Part shown: positions 1 to 7,654 of the stretch, one piece after another | Layout: each line of letters opens with the position of its first letter | Numbering within the stretch: the stretch's first letter is position 1 | Program-made: the position numbers and the translations under genes | Notes under the pieces: model-generated | What the model was told of the DNA's origin: nothing | Database searches by the model: none | What the model saw: the letters and a program-made list of their open reading frames with translations, nothing else | Source of the DNA: Thermoleophilia bacterium | GTDB taxonomy: Bacteria; Actinomycetota; Thermoleophilia; Gaiellales; Gaiellaceae | Direction of reading: 5' to 3' | DNA length: 45,408 bases | NCBI GenBank assembly: GCA_025923055.1 | Contig: JAICGP010000002.1 | Span: 1-45,408 of the forward strand

Positions 1-450
1 CCCTCGCTCGAGATCGCCGGGCCCGGCGGCCACTGGGTCGAGGTCTCGCGGGCGGTCGCCGCCGACGGCGAGCCCGGCGAGGCGACGAAGCGGATGCTCG
101 AGGCCTACGAGGAGTACATTGAGGCGGCCGCGGGCGCGATGCGCCCGGGGGCGAGCGCCCACGACGTCCACCGGGCGGTCTCGAAGGGTTTCGTCGACCG
201 CGGCTACACGCTCGGCCACGTCACGGGCCACTCGATCGGGATGACGATGATCGAGTTCCCCAAGATCGGCGAAGGGATCGAGACCGAGCTGGCCGAGAAC
301 ATGGTCTTCTCCATGCACCCGCATGCGATTGCCGACGACGGGCGCTCGTGCCTCTACATGCAGGACACCTGGCTCGTCACCGCGGAGGGCGGCGAGGCGC
401 TCGCCGGTCTGCCGATGCGCATCTTCCGCGACTCGGACCCGCGCCCGTAG
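1..450 (+). CDS. M24-family (creatinase/aminopeptidase P fold) protein, C-terminal part
   Basis: The frame is open from base 1, so the start lies outside the window; 149 codons remain. The metal-binding histidine motif GHSIG (His codon 229-231) and the segment ENMVFSMHPH are typical of the C-terminal half of the M24 pita-bread fold, which holds Xaa-Pro peptidases, creatinases and some lyases such as DddP. Two positions that are metal-binding glutamates in classical members appear as His (codon 316-318, in MHPH where EPG is usual) and Gln (codon 361-363, YMQDT where an E-D pair is usual). The protein may therefore use an altered metal site or have a non-peptidase activity. The N-terminal half, with the Asp ligands, cannot be seen. 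Family assignment is confident; the reaction is not known. Confidence 0.85.
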   Translation, partial: PSLEIAGPGGHWVEVSRAVAADGEPGEATKRMLEAYEEYIEAAAGAMRPGASAHDVHRAVSKGFVDRGYTLGHVTGHSIGMTMIEFPKIGEGIETELAENMVFSMHPHAIADDGRSCLYMQDTWLVTAEGGEALAGLPMRIFRDSDPRP

Positions 451-489
451 AGGAGAGGGCGCGTGCGCGCCCCCTCCTCGTGCGGTCTC

Positions 490-1470
490 TCACGCCCGGT
501 GGGCTGCCGGGACCCGGCCCGGGGCCGACGCGGACGACCCGCTGCTGCGGGCGCCGCCGTACGCCTCCCGGAACCCCGAGCGCCAGCTCGGGTAGCGGAG
601 CTCCCAGCCGAGCTCGCGCTTCGCCTTCGCGTTCGAGGCGCCGCGGCTCTCCGTCATGAGCGCCACGCCCGCCTCGCCCGCCGCCAGCCGGGCCAGCCGG
701 CGCGGCACGCGGCGGGGCGGCTTCGCGCCGATCGCGGCGGCCAATGCGGGCAGCCATTCGTGGACCGGCGCCGGCTCGTCGTCGACGACGTTGTAGATCC
801 CGGGCTCGCCGTGCTCGACGGCGAGGACGGTCGCCGCCGCTGCGTCGTCCAGGTGCACGAACGACCAGACGCCGCCGCCGTCGCCGACGAGCGGGAAGCG
901 CCGCCTGCGCACGAGCTCCAGCTGGGCGTCGTCGGGCGAGCCGTAGAAGCCGCCGTAGCGGAGCGCGATGCCACCGGCGGCGACCACCGTCCGCTCGAGA
1001 TGGCGGATCGCAGCGAGCGTTTCCCGCATCGCCGGCACGGGCGCCGGATCGAGTGGGTCCTCCTCGATCTTGACGCGCCCGCCCTCGCGCGCGTACGGCC
1101 AGCCGGCGAAGCTCTGCGCGACGACGCGGGCGACGCCGACCTCGCGCGCGGCCGCGAGCAACGCGTCCGTGCCCTCGGTGCGGAGGCGGTTCGTCTGGGC
1201 GAAGCTCCTGTCGAAGTGCTTGAAGTCGCTCAGCCCGGCGAGCGCGGTCGCCTGGTGGACGATCGCGTCGGGCCGGGCGGCGGCGACCGCGTCGCGGACC
1301 GCTCCGGGGTCGAGCAGGTCGAGAGCCACGGGGTCGGCTCCCCGGCCGCGTAGGTGGGCCGCCTTCTCCGGCGAGCGCGACGTGCCGATCACGGTGTGAC
1401 CGCGCTCGGCGAGCTGGGGGACGAGGCGCGAACCGAGCGCCCCGGTTGCTCCTGCGACGAAGACTCGCAT
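490..1470 (-). CDS. NAD-dependent epimerase/dehydratase (extended or atypical SDR)
   Basis: 326 residues. The N-terminus has a Rossmann dinucleotide motif (GATGALGSRL, about residues 7-16), then a typical SDR core with DLLDPGAV and an ALRYGGFYG segment near the usual catalytic region. The substrate cannot be predicted. The start ATG is preceded by AAAGGAG at good spacing. It is divergent from an ECF41 sigma factor gene. ECF41 factors are known for a conserved neighbour called COE (carboxymuconolactone decarboxylase, oxidoreductase or epimerase), so this gene is very likely the regulatory target of that sigma factor. An ECF41-like promoter reads into it from 1531-1505, leaving a leader of roughly 30 nt. 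Confidence 0.9.
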   Translation of the reverse strand: MRVFVAGATGALGSRLVPQLAERGHTVIGTSRSPEKAAHLRGRGADPVALDLLDPGAVRDAVAAARPDAIVHQATALAGLSDFKHFDRSFAQTNRLRTEGTDALLAAAREVGVARVVAQSFAGWPYAREGGRVKIEEDPLDPAPVPAMRETLAAIRHLERTVVAAGGIALRYGGFYGSPDDAQLELVRRRRFPLVGDGGGVWSFVHLDDAAAATVLAVEHGEPGIYNVVDDEPAPVHEWLPALAAAIGAKPPRRVPRRLARLAAGEAGVALMTESRGASNAKAKRELGWELRYPSWRSGFREAYGGARSSGSSASAPGRVPAAHRA

Positions 1471-1504
1471 CGCTTGTCTCCTTTCCTCGTGCTTTCGTAC
1501 CGGA

Positions 1505-1531
1505 GACGAGCTGGAGCCCGGTCCCGTGACG
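1505..1531 (-). promoter_or_regulatory. ECF41-type promoter for the epimerase gene
   Basis: On the minus strand CGTCACG (1531-1525), a 16-nt spacer and CGTC (1508-1505). This matches the ECF41 consensus TGTCACA-N16-CGTC with five of seven -35 bases, an exact spacer and an exact -10. It lies at the right distance for a short leader containing the AAAGGAG ribosome binding site. Confidence 0.65.
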
Positions 1532-1532
1532 G

Positions 1533-1559
1533 TGTCACACCCGGGTCTGCTATCCCGTC
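1533..1559 (+). promoter_or_regulatory. ECF41-type autoregulatory promoter for the sigma factor gene
   Basis: TGTCACA (1533-1539), a 16-nt spacer and CGTC (1556-1559), an exact match to the ECF41 consensus. The GTG start of the sigma gene is at 1563, only 3 nt after the -10 element, so a transcript from here would be leaderless or nearly so. The two divergent -35 elements are one base apart and form the palindrome GTGACGGTGTCAC (1526-1538). Confidence 0.75.
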
Positions 1560-1562
1560 CAC

Positions 1563-2420
1563 GTGGACGTGGACGCCCACGAGGAGCTGCGCCCCTACCT
1601 GTTCTCGATCGCCTACCGGATGCTCGGGTCGGTCGCGGAGGCGGAGGACGTCGTCCAGGACGCGTTCCTCCGCTACGCGGAGGCCGAGGCGGAGGCCGAC
1701 TCTCCGAAGGCGTACCTCGCCACGGTGACGACCCGTCTGGCGATCGACCGGCTCCGCTCGGCGCGCGCCCGGCGCGAGGTCTACCCCGGGGAGTGGCTGC
1801 CCGAGCCGCTCGTCGACGACGAGGCCGTCCGCCACGCCGAGACCGCCGACTCTCTCTCGCTCGCGTTCCTCCATCTGCTCGAGAAGCTCTCGCCCGTCGA
1901 GCGCGCCGTCTTCCTGCTCCGCGAGGTCTTCGACTATCCGTACGAGGAGGTGGGTCGCATCGTCGGCAAGAGCCCCGAGAACTGCCGCCAGATCCTGACG
2001 CGGGCCCACCGGCACATCGAGGAGGGCCGGAGGCGGTTCGACGTCTCCCGCGAGGAGCGGGAGGAGGTGGCCCGCCGGTTCCTGGCCGCCTGGGAGGAGG
2101 GCGACACCCAGGGGCTCGTCGAGCTGCTCGCCGCCGACGCGACGGTCTACGGCGACGGCGGCGGGAAGGCGCCGTCCGTGCCGAAGCCGCTCGTCGGGGC
2201 AGAGCGCGTCGCGAAGGCCCTGATCGGCTGGGGCCGCCAGGCGTGGGCGCAGGGGCTCGTGCACCGGCCGGCGCGCGTGAACGGCGAGCCGGGACTCGTC
2301 TTCTACGGCCCGGACGGCCGTGCGGTCTGGGTCGCAGCGCTGGAGATCGCAGACGGCGTCGTCGTCGCCGTCCGCTCGATCCTCAACCCGGACAAGGTCG
2401 CACACGTCCCGGCGCGCTGA
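1563..2420 (+). CDS. ECF41-family RNA polymerase sigma factor with C-terminal SnoaL-like domain
   Basis: 285 residues. Sigma region 2 covers about residues 5-75 (EDVVQDAFLRYAEA), region 4 about 105-160 (SLAFLHLLEKLSPVERAVFLL and the following helix-turn-helix), and a SnoaL-like extension about 165-285. Diagnostic ECF41 marks are all visible: WLPEPL in the linker (about 78-83), DGGGK in the extension, and NPDK near the C-terminus. In this group the extension replaces an anti-sigma factor and tunes activity. The adjacent divergent epimerase is the expected COE partner. GTG start, no Shine-Dalgarno sequence, with an ECF41 promoter immediately upstream, so positive autoregulation is expected. The inducing signal is unknown. 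Confidence 0.95.
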   Translation: MDVDAHEELRPYLFSIAYRMLGSVAEAEDVVQDAFLRYAEAEAEADSPKAYLATVTTRLAIDRLRSARARREVYPGEWLPEPLVDDEAVRHAETADSLSLAFLHLLEKLSPVERAVFLLREVFDYPYEEVGRIVGKSPENCRQILTRAHRHIEEGRRRFDVSREEREEVARRFLAAWEEGDTQGLVELLAADATVYGDGGGKAPSVPKPLVGAERVAKALIGWGRQAWAQGLVHRPARVNGEPGLVFYGPDGRAVWVAALEIADGVVVAVRSILNPDKVAHVPAR

Positions 2421-2427
2421 GCGGCAA

Positions 2428-2453
2428 GGCCGGCCCCGTCGCCGGGGCCGGCC
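2428..2453. terminator. Hairpin between convergent sigma factor and protease genes
   Basis: Perfect 10-bp stem GGCCGGCCCC / GGGGCCGGCC with a 6-nt loop. It starts 8 nt after the sigma factor stop and lies 23 nt beyond the end of the convergent protease gene, so it could serve both. No T-tract of note. Confidence 0.6.
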
Positions 2454-2475
2454 GTCTGTCGCTCTTCCCCCCGCC

Positions 2476-4914
2476 TCAGAGGCCGGCGCACTGGCCGGAC
2501 TGCGCGCCTCCGACCGTGTTCGCCGCCCCGAAGTCCGTGACTCCGGGATCGTTGCCGGCGCAGTCGAGGTCGTCACCGACCACGTTGCCGACGAGCCCGA
2601 CGCCGTAGTTGCGCATCTCGCCGCTCGGGATCGTCACGTCGGCCGAGCGGTTGCCGGTCACCGTGAGGGAGCCGCTGAAGACCGATCCGGCGACGATGAG
2701 GTCGACGGTCGTCCCCGAGACGGCCGCGTCGCCGTTCACCCGGGCGCCGAAGACGTGGACGACCGCGGCTCCGTCGGCCGTGAGCCCGCCGTTGATCCTC
2801 GTGCCGTCGAGGACGACGACCGAGGCGCCCGGACGCACCGTGACGCCCCCGTTCATCGTCCCGCCGGCGATGCAGGTCACGCCGCTTTGCACGACCAAGC
2901 GGCCGGCGCGGTCACCCGCCACCGTGGCCGTGCACGCCGGAGAGCCGCCGGGCAGCACGGTCGCCCGGAAGTGGTCGGCGTCGCCGATGTTGCCGGCGGC
3001 GTCGATCGCCCGGTGCTCGACTGTGTGCGTGCCGTAGCCCGGCTCGAAGCCGCCGCTGGGATGCGCGTCGGTGAACGACTGCTCGAAGGTCGCCTTCGAG
3101 AGGCCCCCGGTTCCGAGGTTCCCGTAGGTGAGCGCCTTCACGTCCTTGCCCGAGTGCGAGAACGTGAAGGGCGTTCCCTCGGGCTGCTCGGGGAACCCGA
3201 AGTAGTTGAACCAGCCGTCGCCGTTGAGGCGGAACTCGCCCACGACGAAGCCGGGCTGGTCGTCGGTCGGCTCGAGGCCCATGTCGAACTCCCCGAAGTA
3301 GACGTTGTGCTCCGTGACGCGCGAGAGCGCGGTCAGCGGCTCGGACAGCTCGCGGGGCGCGGTGGGGAGGACGTTGTCGACCGTCCACGACCGCGTCTCC
3401 GAGGCGCCGGCCGGGTCGGCCGGGTCGGTCACCGTCGCGCTGAGCGAGTGCGTGCCGGGCGCGAGGTCGCGCGCCCCGAGGTCCAAGTTGCGGCTGTTCG
3501 CCGGGTTGGGGACGACCTCGCCGTCGAGCCGCCACGTCACGTCGAGCACGCGGTCGGTCGGATGCGTCGTCTCGACGAAGACGACGTCCTCGCCGCCGAC
3601 GGGCCGGTCGGTGGGCGTCGAGAGCGTTAACGCGGCGTCGACCGGCGTTTCGGGGAGAGCCGCGCCGACGGTCCACTGTCTCGTCTGGGTCATCCGCGGG
3701 CCGTTCTTGAACGCCGGGTCGCGCACGAACTCGGTCTCGTCCTGGACTGTCACCTCGACGTCGTCTCCCGCCGCGACATCGAGGCCGGCTAGATCGAGGT
3801 TGCGGCTGTTGCCCGTCCCGGGCACGATCTCGCCGTTCACGCGCCAGGTGACGGTCAACTCGTGGTACTTGGGGTGTTGCGTCTCGACCCAGACGACGTC
3901 CTCGGGCCCCACCTCGCCGAGCGGCGTGTGGAGGAGCGACATGCCGTTCGCGTTCCGCCGCCCGGTTATCCGGTAGGTCATGTGCTCGCGGCCGACCTGG
4001 TCGAAGTAGAAGCCGAGCCAGCGCATCATCGAGTGCTCGCTCGGGCGCCGGACGCCGCAGGGGAAGGTGTTGCCGCCCTCCCAGAGGCCGATGACGCCGC
4101 CCGACAGGCTCTCCTCGCCGATCCAGCGCCACCACTTGTGCTGCGTGTCGACCATGTCCTGCGTGCTCGTCCGGATCGTGTGGTGGAACGAGAACGGCTC
4201 GCCGCCCGTGTAGCACGGTCGAACGACGTCACGGGACGAGTACGGGTACTCGTCGGCCATCTGGCCGAGCGAGTGCCCGAGCTCGTGCGTGGAGATGAGC
4301 GGCCCCTGCGGGCTGCCGCCGGACGTCGTCGCCGACGTGCCGCCGATCCCTCCGTACGTGAAGGTGTTGGCCAGCGCGAGCGTCTGCACGTTCTGCCCGG
4401 AGACACCGAGCGGCTCGAGGTAGGTTTCCATGAAGAGGCTACGCTGCTGCGATCCCGAGCACCCGGGGTCGTTGAGCTCTGCGCAGCCCGTCCCGGGCGT
4501 CAGCGCCGGGCCGTACGTGATGCCGCGCGCCAGCGGCGGCGCCGGGCAGACGCTCGCGAAGTTGAGGCGCAGCGGCGTGTTGCGCCGGACGTTCCCGTCG
4601 TCCGGGTCGCAGCTGATGCCGGAGTCCTGCGAGACGATCTCGAGCCGGTAGACGTTGAAGTAGTGCCGGTAGCTGCGGAACGGCTCGATGCTCCACTGCA
4701 CGTTCAGGTTCCGGTCCACGTCGGCCCGGAACTCGTCCAGCTCGTGGGCCTGGTAGCCGTCGCCCAGAATCACGAGGTTGAGCCGCTCGGCCGGCGGCCC
4801 GGTGATCTGGAGCGGCACGACCGTCGCGCTGCCGGGCGCCTGGGCACCTGCGGCGGGCGCGCCGGCCGCTGCCACGAGGCCGGCCGCAGCCGCTACTGCG
4901 AGCTTGAGTCGCAT
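2476..4914 (-). CDS. Secreted M64-family (IgA-peptidase-like) zinc metalloprotease
   Basis: 812 residues with a clear signal peptide (MRLKLAV, Ala-rich core, AGAQA). The catalytic domain spans about 25-330: LNLVILGDGYQ near the start is typical of M64, and the zinc motif is HELGH (His210, Glu211, His214), continuing to MADEY. Two tandem Ig-like repeats follow (about 340-415 and 425-505), each with VTWR..GE..P...NSRNLDL and ending in W-T-V. A cystine-like C-terminal domain from about residue 665 is rich in Gly/Val/Thr (VTVRPGASVVVLDGT) and resembles a bactofilin-like or parallel beta-helix stack. ATG start behind AGGGGGA. Expected to be exported and to degrade extracellular protein; the substrate is unknown. 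Confidence 0.88.
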   Translation of the reverse strand: MRLKLAVAAAAGLVAAAGAPAAGAQAPGSATVVPLQITGPPAERLNLVILGDGYQAHELDEFRADVDRNLNVQWSIEPFRSYRHYFNVYRLEIVSQDSGISCDPDDGNVRRNTPLRLNFASVCPAPPLARGITYGPALTPGTGCAELNDPGCSGSQQRSLFMETYLEPLGVSGQNVQTLALANTFTYGGIGGTSATTSGGSPQGPLISTHELGHSLGQMADEYPYSSRDVVRPCYTGGEPFSFHHTIRTSTQDMVDTQHKWWRWIGEESLSGGVIGLWEGGNTFPCGVRRPSEHSMMRWLGFYFDQVGREHMTYRITGRRNANGMSLLHTPLGEVGPEDVVWVETQHPKYHELTVTWRVNGEIVPGTGNSRNLDLAGLDVAAGDDVEVTVQDETEFVRDPAFKNGPRMTQTRQWTVGAALPETPVDAALTLSTPTDRPVGGEDVVFVETTHPTDRVLDVTWRLDGEVVPNPANSRNLDLGARDLAPGTHSLSATVTDPADPAGASETRSWTVDNVLPTAPRELSEPLTALSRVTEHNVYFGEFDMGLEPTDDQPGFVVGEFRLNGDGWFNYFGFPEQPEGTPFTFSHSGKDVKALTYGNLGTGGLSKATFEQSFTDAHPSGGFEPGYGTHTVEHRAIDAAGNIGDADHFRATVLPGGSPACTATVAGDRAGRLVVQSGVTCIAGGTMNGGVTVRPGASVVVLDGTRINGGLTADGAAVVHVFGARVNGDAAVSGTTVDLIVAGSVFSGSLTVTGNRSADVTIPSGEMRNYGVGLVGNVVGDDLDCAGNDPGVTDFGAANTVGGAQSGQCAGL

Positions 4915-5129
4915 CGCTTCCCCCTGTTCGTCGTCGGTGTCGAGTCAGCTCCTGCGGCCGCAGAGCACTTCGTCCCGATCCTCGCCTGCCAGGCGCGGCC
5001 GAGTATTTCCGGGATCCGGCGCCGCCGCAAGGAGCGGCTTGGAGCCGCGCCGGGCGAGGAGTATCCTAGTCCCGACGTCCTTGCATTCCGGTGTCCATCT
5101 CGGAATGGCGGCGGAAAGGAGCAGGCGAC

Positions 5130-6905
5130 ATGGCGAGCGCCGCACTCGCGGGGGGTGCGGACGCGGGAAGCGCCCGCAGGCCGGCGCCTGCGACGATCTG
5201 GCTCCTGGCACTCACGGGCTGTGCCGCCGCGGCGACCGCGCTCGCCTTCGCCCTGACGAACGAGGCGATCGGCGCCGAGCTGGGCGAGCCGCTCGTGATC
5301 GCCCTTCTGAACGACTGGATCACCGTCTCGTTCGTGTCCTGCGGCCTCGTCGCGTGGTGGCGCCGGCCCGAGAGCCGCTTCGGCCCGCTCATGATCGTCG
5401 CCGGCTTCGTCAACTTCCTGACGACGCTCTCGTGGACGACCAGCGACGTCCCGTTCACGATCGGGCAGTCGCTCGACCTGCTGGCGCCCGTCCTCTTTCT
5501 CCACGTCTTCCTCGCGTTCCCGACCGGCAGGCTGGACAGCAGGTTCCAGCGCGTCCTGCTCGCGACCGCATACGCGCTTGCGATCGGCCTGGAGATTGTC
5601 CGGATGACGCTGGGGGGATTCGGGCCCCACAACCTGCTGGAGATCTCTTCCAACGTGGGAGCACAGGAGGCCGTGACTCGAGTGCAGCTGCTGGGCGTGG
5701 CGGCGTGCTGCCTGGTCGGAATCGGCGTTCTCGTCGCGCGCCGCCGGCGGGTCGGCCAGCCGCTCCGAGGCTCGCTCGCGCTGCTCTACGACGCCTTCGG
5801 CCTGGCGCTGGTCATGATCGCGCTCCTGTTCGGCTCGCTCGTCTTCGACGGGCCCGCCGTCGCGGAGATCCGGTGGGCCACCTTCGTCGCGCTCGGGCTG
5901 GCGCCGGCGGCGTTCCTCGTCGGGCTCCTCCATTCACGCCTCGCGCGCTCCGCAGTCGGCGACCTCGTCGTCGAGCTGCGCGGCGATCCGGCGCCGGCTG
6001 AGCTGCGTGATGCGCTCGCCCGGGCGCTTCGCGACCCGTCGCTCGAGCTCGTCTACTGGCTCCCCGAGTTCGGCAGCTACGCCGACCTGGACGGGCGCCC
6101 GGTGAGGCTCCCGAGCCGGGACGGGAGGGCGACCACCCAGATCGACCGCGGCGGCGAGCACGTCGCGGCGCTCCTGCACGACCCGGCCCTGGAGGACGAG
6201 CCGGAGCTGCTCGCCGCCGTCACCGCCGCGGCCGGGATCGCCATCGACAACGGCCGTCTCCAGGCGGAGCTGCGAGCCCGTCTCCAGGAGCTTCGCGGCT
6301 CGCGCGTCCGCGTCATCGAGGCGGGGCAGAAGGAGCGGCAGCGGCTGGAGCGGGATCTGCACGACGGCGCCCAGCAGCGGCTCATCGCGCTCTCGCTGGA
6401 GCTCAGCCGCCTCGAGGAGAGCCTGGACGACGACCCGGACGCCAGGCTGCGGCTCGTCGAGGCCCGGGGCGAGATCGCGAAGTCCCTCGACGAGCTCCGT
6501 GCGGTGGCCCGGGGAATCCACCCTGCGGTCGTCAGCGGGCACGGCCTGGACGTGGCGCTCGAGCAGCTCGCGGCGCGGGCCCCGGTCCCGGTCCGGCTGA
6601 GCGTCGCCGTCCCGGGCCGGCTGCCCGAGCATCTGGAGATGGCCGCCTTCTACCTCGTGTCCGAGAGCCTGACGAACGTCGGCAAGCACGCGCAGGCGTC
6701 CTCGGCCACCGTCGTCGTCTCACGAGCGGGCGGTCAGGTCGTCGTCGAGGTGGTCGACGACGGCGTCGGGGGCGCCGACACCGAGCGCGGAACGGGCCTG
6801 CGAGGGCTCGCCGACCGCGTCGAGGCGCTCGACGGCCGCCTGCGGGTGTGGAGCCCGCAGGGCGGCGGGACGCGCCTGCGGGCGGAGATTCCGTGCGTGT
6901 CGTGA
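5130..6905 (+). CDS. NarL-type membrane sensor histidine kinase
   Basis: 591 residues. About eight hydrophobic segments span residues 15-275, followed by a short region rich in charged residues and then a HisKA_3 dimerisation domain with RDLHDGAQQRL (phosphoacceptor His411). A HATPase domain follows, with an N-box-like SESLTNVGKHA and glycine boxes DDGVGG and GTGLRGLADR. The start is set at ATG 5130 because AAAGGAG (5116-5121) sits 8 nt before it; a GTG 39 bases upstream has no such site. The 3' end overlaps the response regulator gene by 13 bp, so the two are co-translated. The signal is not evident. Confidence 0.93.
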   Translation: MASAALAGGADAGSARRPAPATIWLLALTGCAAAATALAFALTNEAIGAELGEPLVIALLNDWITVSFVSCGLVAWWRRPESRFGPLMIVAGFVNFLTTLSWTTSDVPFTIGQSLDLLAPVLFLHVFLAFPTGRLDSRFQRVLLATAYALAIGLEIVRMTLGGFGPHNLLEISSNVGAQEAVTRVQLLGVAACCLVGIGVLVARRRRVGQPLRGSLALLYDAFGLALVMIALLFGSLVFDGPAVAEIRWATFVALGLAPAAFLVGLLHSRLARSAVGDLVVELRGDPAPAELRDALARALRDPSLELVYWLPEFGSYADLDGRPVRLPSRDGRATTQIDRGGEHVAALLHDPALEDEPELLAAVTAAAGIAIDNGRLQAELRARLQELRGSRVRVIEAGQKERQRLERDLHDGAQQRLIALSLELSRLEESLDDDPDARLRLVEARGEIAKSLDELRAVARGIHPAVVSGHGLDVALEQLAARAPVPVRLSVAVPGRLPEHLEMAAFYLVSESLTNVGKHAQASSATVVVSRAGGQVVVEVVDDGVGGADTERGTGLRGLADRVEALDGRLRVWSPQGGGTRLRAEIPCVS

Positions 6906-7537
6906 TCGCAGAGGACAGCGTCCTCCTGCGCGAGGGGCTCGAGCGGCTCTTGACCGAGAACGGCTTCGACGTCGTCGGCAGCTGCGAGACGGCCGACGAT
7001 CTCCTCCTCAAGGCGCGGAGCTACTCGCCCGACGTCGCGATCGTCGACATCCGCCTACCGCCGACGCACAACGACGAGGGAATGCAGGCGGCGCTCGAGC
7101 TCCACGCACGCCATCCGTCGGTGGGCGTGCTCGTGCTCTCGCAGTACGTCGAGGTCGGCCTCGCCATGAAGCTGTTGGCCGAGTCCGCCGACGGCGCCGG
7201 CTACCTGCTCAAGGACCGCATCAGCGACGTCAAGGAATTCGTGGGCGCCGTCGAGCGCGTCGCGCGCGGCGGCTCCGCGATCGATCCGATCATCGTCTCG
7301 ACGCTTCTTTCCCGCCAGCGACGGGACGACTCGCTCTCCGACCTGACGCCGCGGGAGCGCGAGGTGCTCGAGCTCATGGCGGAGGGACGGTCGAACCAGG
7401 GCATCGCCGACAAGCTCGTGATCTCCCTCCGCGCCGTCGAGAAGTACGTCTCGAGCATCTTCGGGAAGCTCGGACTGCCGTCAGGAGCGACCGACTCCCG
7501 TCGCGTGCTCGCGGTGCTCCTTTACCTGCGCTCCTGA
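6893..7537 (+). CDS. NarL/LuxR-family response regulator
   Basis: 214 residues. Receiver domain (about 1-120) with acidic pocket Glu7-Asp8, phosphoacceptor Asp52 (VAIVDIRLPP) and the lysine of YLLKDRI. LuxR-type helix-turn-helix near residues 150-205 (LTPREREVLELMAEGRSN). The start chosen is GTG 6893 (MRVVIAEDS), which fits the family; an upstream GTG at 6848 would add a non-conserved tail inside the kinase gene. Overlaps the kinase stop by 13 bp. It probably controls the MMPL operon that follows about 120 bp downstream, an inference from position only. Confidence 0.93.
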   Translation: MRVVIAEDSVLLREGLERLLTENGFDVVGSCETADDLLLKARSYSPDVAIVDIRLPPTHNDEGMQAALELHARHPSVGVLVLSQYVEVGLAMKLLAESADGAGYLLKDRISDVKEFVGAVERVARGGSAIDPIIVSTLLSRQRRDDSLSDLTPREREVLELMAEGRSNQGIADKLVISLRAVEKYVSSIFGKLGLPSGATDSRRVLAVLLYLRS

Positions 7538-7585
7538 AGCGCCCGCCCCGAAGACACCAGAAAACCGACCCCGACGCGGCAAGTC

Positions 7586-7607
7586 GCCCGCCTTCCCTGC
7601 GGCGGGC
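7586..7607 (+). terminator. Possible hairpin terminator after the response regulator
   Basis: GCCCGCC / GGCGGGC, 7-bp stem with 8-nt loop, 49 nt after the response regulator stop. No clear T-run, so moderate confidence. Confidence 0.4.
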
Positions 7608-7625
7608 TCGTGTGGGACGTTTTGA

Positions 7626-7642
7626 GCAGGTTCCCCACCTGC
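7626..7642. promoter_or_regulatory. Palindrome just upstream of the MMPL ribosome binding site
   Basis: GCAGGT-TCCCC-ACCTGC, a 6-bp inverted repeat with 5-nt centre, ending 2 nt before the AGAGGAG Shine-Dalgarno sequence. It could be an operator or an mRNA hairpin; there is no direct proof of either. Confidence 0.3.
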
Positions 7643-7654
7643 GAGAGGAGCACG

